A stretch of DNA of 64,000 bases from NCBI GenBank assembly GCA_020431825.1, contig JAGQHN010000009.1:1-64000 (forward strand). Reading direction: 5' to 3'. Below are positions 62,095-64,000 of the stretch, in pieces. This DNA is from Trueperaceae bacterium (GTDB taxonomy: Bacteria; Deinococcota; Deinococci; Deinococcales; Trueperaceae). The notes beneath the pieces were generated by a model. It made no database searches. It was not told where the DNA came from and saw only the letters and a program-made list of their open reading frames with translations. Within the stretch, counting starts at the first letter, position 1; each line of letters starts with the position of its first letter. A program made the position numbers and the translations under genes.

Positions 62095-62817
62095 ATGGCA
62101 ACAAAAACAACTAATTACTGGGGAGTCACTAGAGCCTTGGGAGGCTGGGCACTAGGAGCATTTTTGTTCGGCCTCCTGTTTAAACCCATTATCCAAAACA
62201 TTTTTCCTGCTGACCTGCGGGATGATGTGATCATCTTGGCTTTGCCTTTTGTTGCCTACTTTGCTGCTATATTGCTGCTGTTTATTCTGGGCATCAATCT
62301 AATATCCCAGCGCTTACATTTATCTATTCCTAACCGCACACACCGCGCCGTTGAGTACACCATTATTGCAGGCATACTGTTTGGCATCTTTGCCCTTTTT
62401 CAACCCTGGACAATCGGTCCTTATCGCTTTGGTTTTGGCCTACTACTCTTATCGACGCTGGCGTTCATTCTCTGGAGTCACGTTATGCCTAGACGTGCCA
62501 AGGATGATAGTTTGCAACCCCCTTATACAAAAAATGCGGTTACGGCCGGGCTTATTGTTGGTCTGCTTATTACTGCGCTGATTGCTGGGGGCTTTGCGTT
62601 AACGAGTCGCCCTAAAGAACCTTATGGTATTCGGGAACGCCAGTGGAACTTTATGCGTGAAGATCAGAAAGTAGAAATAGCTACTAAGGCCAACCGCGAT
62701 TATTTTGCCGGGTATTTGCCCTTCTTTCTGGTTTATGGCTTGCTTCCGGGGCTGGTTGGCTTTTTCCTGATTAGAGAGTTTGCGACCCCTAAAGCTTCGG
62801 AGGAAGCAAGCGTTTAA
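62095..62817 (+). CDS. Hypothetical six-helix membrane protein
   Basis: A 240-aa integral membrane protein, about six helices (near 15-28, 45-70, 85-105, 110-128, 148-168, 205-222). I do not recognise its family. AGGAG precedes the ATG and only 9 bp separate it from the cupin gene, so it is the last gene of the right operon. Possibly a transport or membrane-anchor component of the pathway. Confidence 0.65.
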   Translation: MATKTTNYWGVTRALGGWALGAFLFGLLFKPIIQNIFPADLRDDVIILALPFVAYFAAILLLFILGINLISQRLHLSIPNRTHRAVEYTIIAGILFGIFALFQPWTIGPYRFGFGLLLLSTLAFILWSHVMPRRAKDDSLQPPYTKNAVTAGLIVGLLITALIAGGFALTSRPKEPYGIRERQWNFMREDQKVEIATKANRDYFAGYLPFFLVYGLLPGLVGFFLIREFATPKASEEASV

Positions 62818-62909
62818 AAAAGGTTTCCGATTTTATGTTTCCTTTAAGAGTTGTCTCCCGTGTTTATGAGAATTCATAACTGAAAACCACAAAATCTGGT
62901 AAACCGCCC

Positions 62910-62976
62910 ATTTAAACCGCTTGTGAGAGCGTACCCTTAGACCCGACTATGACATCATTTAAGCAATGTGGTATTA
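62910..62976. repeat. Second, partial copy of the MITE-like element
   Basis: Shares with 37783-37853 the block TTAAACC...GTGAGAGCGTACCC...GAC.ATGACATCATT.AAGCA.T.TGGTATTA. The left inverted-repeat end is not recognisable. The right end supplies the TAA stop of the PfkB gene (62974-62976). Confidence 0.6.
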
Positions 62977-63978
62977 GAAGTCTCTAAAGCCATACGTTTC
63001 GGCCAGAGCTAAGCAGGCTTTAGCATTTTGTACACCTGCTGACGCGCCAGGGTGTGCCAGTGAACTTGCCGCTGTACATACCGCAAGTCTTAAGCAGCTT
63101 TCCTCACTTTTATTTTCATGTAGAGCAAACAGATAGCCAGCACTAAAGGCGTCACCTGCACCAGTTGCCCCTTTGATGAATTCTTGTGGTAGTTTAATGC
63201 TGCCTTGATAGGTGGTGTTTCCTGTAGCGTCAATAGAGCAGGCACCCGGTGCGGCATGAATGACAACCTTGCCAGGACAACCTAAGGTTTTCAACTCGAG
63301 CCCTGCCTCTGTCATGGAGACCCTGTTTGCTTCTACTTTTCTTTGCAAGATTTGCCCGGCCTCAAATTCATTGACAAAAAAGACATCACTGTGTCCAAGG
63401 GCGGCTCGAGCGATCTTGGAAAAGCTTGGGTCTGAAGAACTCACGCAGTCGCTTACGGTTATAAAACCAGCTGCTTTGGCACTTTGTAAAGTCCGTGCCA
63501 GCCCCGTTGTTCCCTTAGCGTCCAGCTCATCTAATGTATCTAAGAGCATGATGTAAGACAAATAAAAAAGTTTGGCTCGAGACCTGCTCAGGTCAATATC
63601 CTTTTCGCTAAACAGAGCATTGGCCCCCCGCTGATGAAAAAAGGTACGTCGTCCGCTGCTTGCTACTGTCATGGCGTCGGTATACGAGGTAGGAGCCAGG
63701 TCAGTAAAGGCAAGCTGGGTGATATTAATCCCGGCCTGCTGGCAGCTTTCTAAAATCCAGTTACCGTTGGCATCATCTCCTACAAGACCACATGCCTCTA
63801 AAGGAAAGTTCGCACCTAAAGCTACAAGGTCCAAAAGAAGATTAAAAGCCCCGCCCCCATTGCTCCGTGATTCACTGCTGATCGTGGCCAGGGTATCCTG
63901 CTCAGGCCAAACATTAATAAGCTTGACATAATCAACAATAAAGTTGCCTGCAGCTAAGAGGCCAGAGCGTTTAGGCAT
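62974..63978 (-). CDS. PfkB-family carbohydrate kinase
   Basis: A 334-aa ribokinase-type kinase. N-terminal signature NGGGAFNLLLDLVALGA and C-terminal ATP/anion-hole signature KGATGAGDAFSAGYLFAL with the catalytic Asp are intact. It phosphorylates a sugar or sugar derivative; substrate unknown, but its position next to the catabolic locus suggests a shared pathway. Its stop codon lies within the MITE-like repeat. Start ATG at 63978; TAAACC lies 6 nt upstream on the minus strand. Its 5' neighbour is outside the window. Confidence 0.9.
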   Translation of the reverse strand: MPKRSGLLAAGNFIVDYVKLINVWPEQDTLATISSESRSNGGGAFNLLLDLVALGANFPLEACGLVGDDANGNWILESCQQAGINITQLAFTDLAPTSYTDAMTVASSGRRTFFHQRGANALFSEKDIDLSRSRAKLFYLSYIMLLDTLDELDAKGTTGLARTLQSAKAAGFITVSDCVSSSDPSFSKIARAALGHSDVFFVNEFEAGQILQRKVEANRVSMTEAGLELKTLGCPGKVVIHAAPGACSIDATGNTTYQGSIKLPQEFIKGATGAGDAFSAGYLFALHENKSEESCLRLAVCTAASSLAHPGASAGVQNAKACLALAETYGFRDF

Positions 63979-64000
63979 AAGCTGGGTTTAACCGTTCTGT

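Noticed and set aside
1-64000. CTCGAG enrichment as evidence of an active XhoI-type restriction system
   Set aside because: Restriction normally selects against sites; no restriction or methyltransferase gene is in the window.

Overview
The window is about 47% GC by eye and almost wholly coding, in operons on both strands. No rRNA, tRNA, CRISPR array, intact insertion sequence or phage gene was seen. The host is a bacterium. A Deinococcota (Truepera-like) relative is my tentative guess, not a proof. The supporting signs are genes that lack a Shine-Dalgarno but carry a TAnnnT box 5-7 nt before ATG (the leaderless style known from Deinococcus), signal peptides ending in Ala-Gln, and REC-roadblock and DUF4388 proteins. 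A striking genome-style signature is the palindrome CTCGAG: I count about 138 copies, against roughly 14 expected from base composition.

Layout. 1-11.9 kb: mixed housekeeping and signalling genes. These are an AlgX-like secreted protein with degenerate catalytic motifs, a dienelactone hydrolase, proB, a class V aminotransferase, a membrane HD-GYP phosphodiesterase, a glyoxylate-reductase-like enzyme, a degenerate GGDEF protein, an arginyltransferase-like protein, trmK, a VOC protein and a DinB protein. 11.9-16.7 kb: three lipoproteins. 17.1 kb: DUF72. 17.9-28.7 kb: a Pil-Chp/Tax-like chemosensory cluster (REC, CheW, two MCPs, one with a c-type heme motif, a triple-Hpt hybrid CheA, DUF4388 and REC-roadblock). 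29.2-35.8 kb: a PII-like protein coupled to a CPA2 antiporter, a peptide-type ABC transporter without ATPases, and an MFS permease. 36-42.5 kb: twin small membrane proteins, a DOMON protein, an astacin/FG-GAP lipoprotein and a decaheme cytochrome c.

42.9-64 kb is a carbohydrate or sugar-acid catabolic locus arranged around a divergent control region (52.5-52.9 kb). That region holds a consensus promoter TTGACA-17-TATAAT, an opposing promoter, and three copies of a TTGTATACAA-type operator next to a GntR/FCD regulator gene. The left arm (minus strand) encodes the regulator, a GlcD-like flavoprotein, a degenerate CCG-type Fe-S partner, an epimerase, a UPF0261 (Tm-1-like) protein, a creatininase-family protein, another TIM-barrel isomerase, a P-loop kinase and a Gfo/Idh/MocA dehydrogenase. 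The right arm (plus strand) encodes a CUT1 ABC importer with two different ATPases, then again an epimerase-UPF0261 pair, a PEP-hydrolase-like TIM barrel (the other half of plant Tm-1), a cupin and a membrane protein. A PfkB kinase closes the window. The duplicated epimerase-UPF0261 module under one operator family is the best candidate for an undescribed pathway.

Small dispersed repeats lie between genes: a roughly 106-bp MITE-like element with a second copy at 62.9 kb, and three palindromic elements of the 'AATCCCC...GGGGATT' type.
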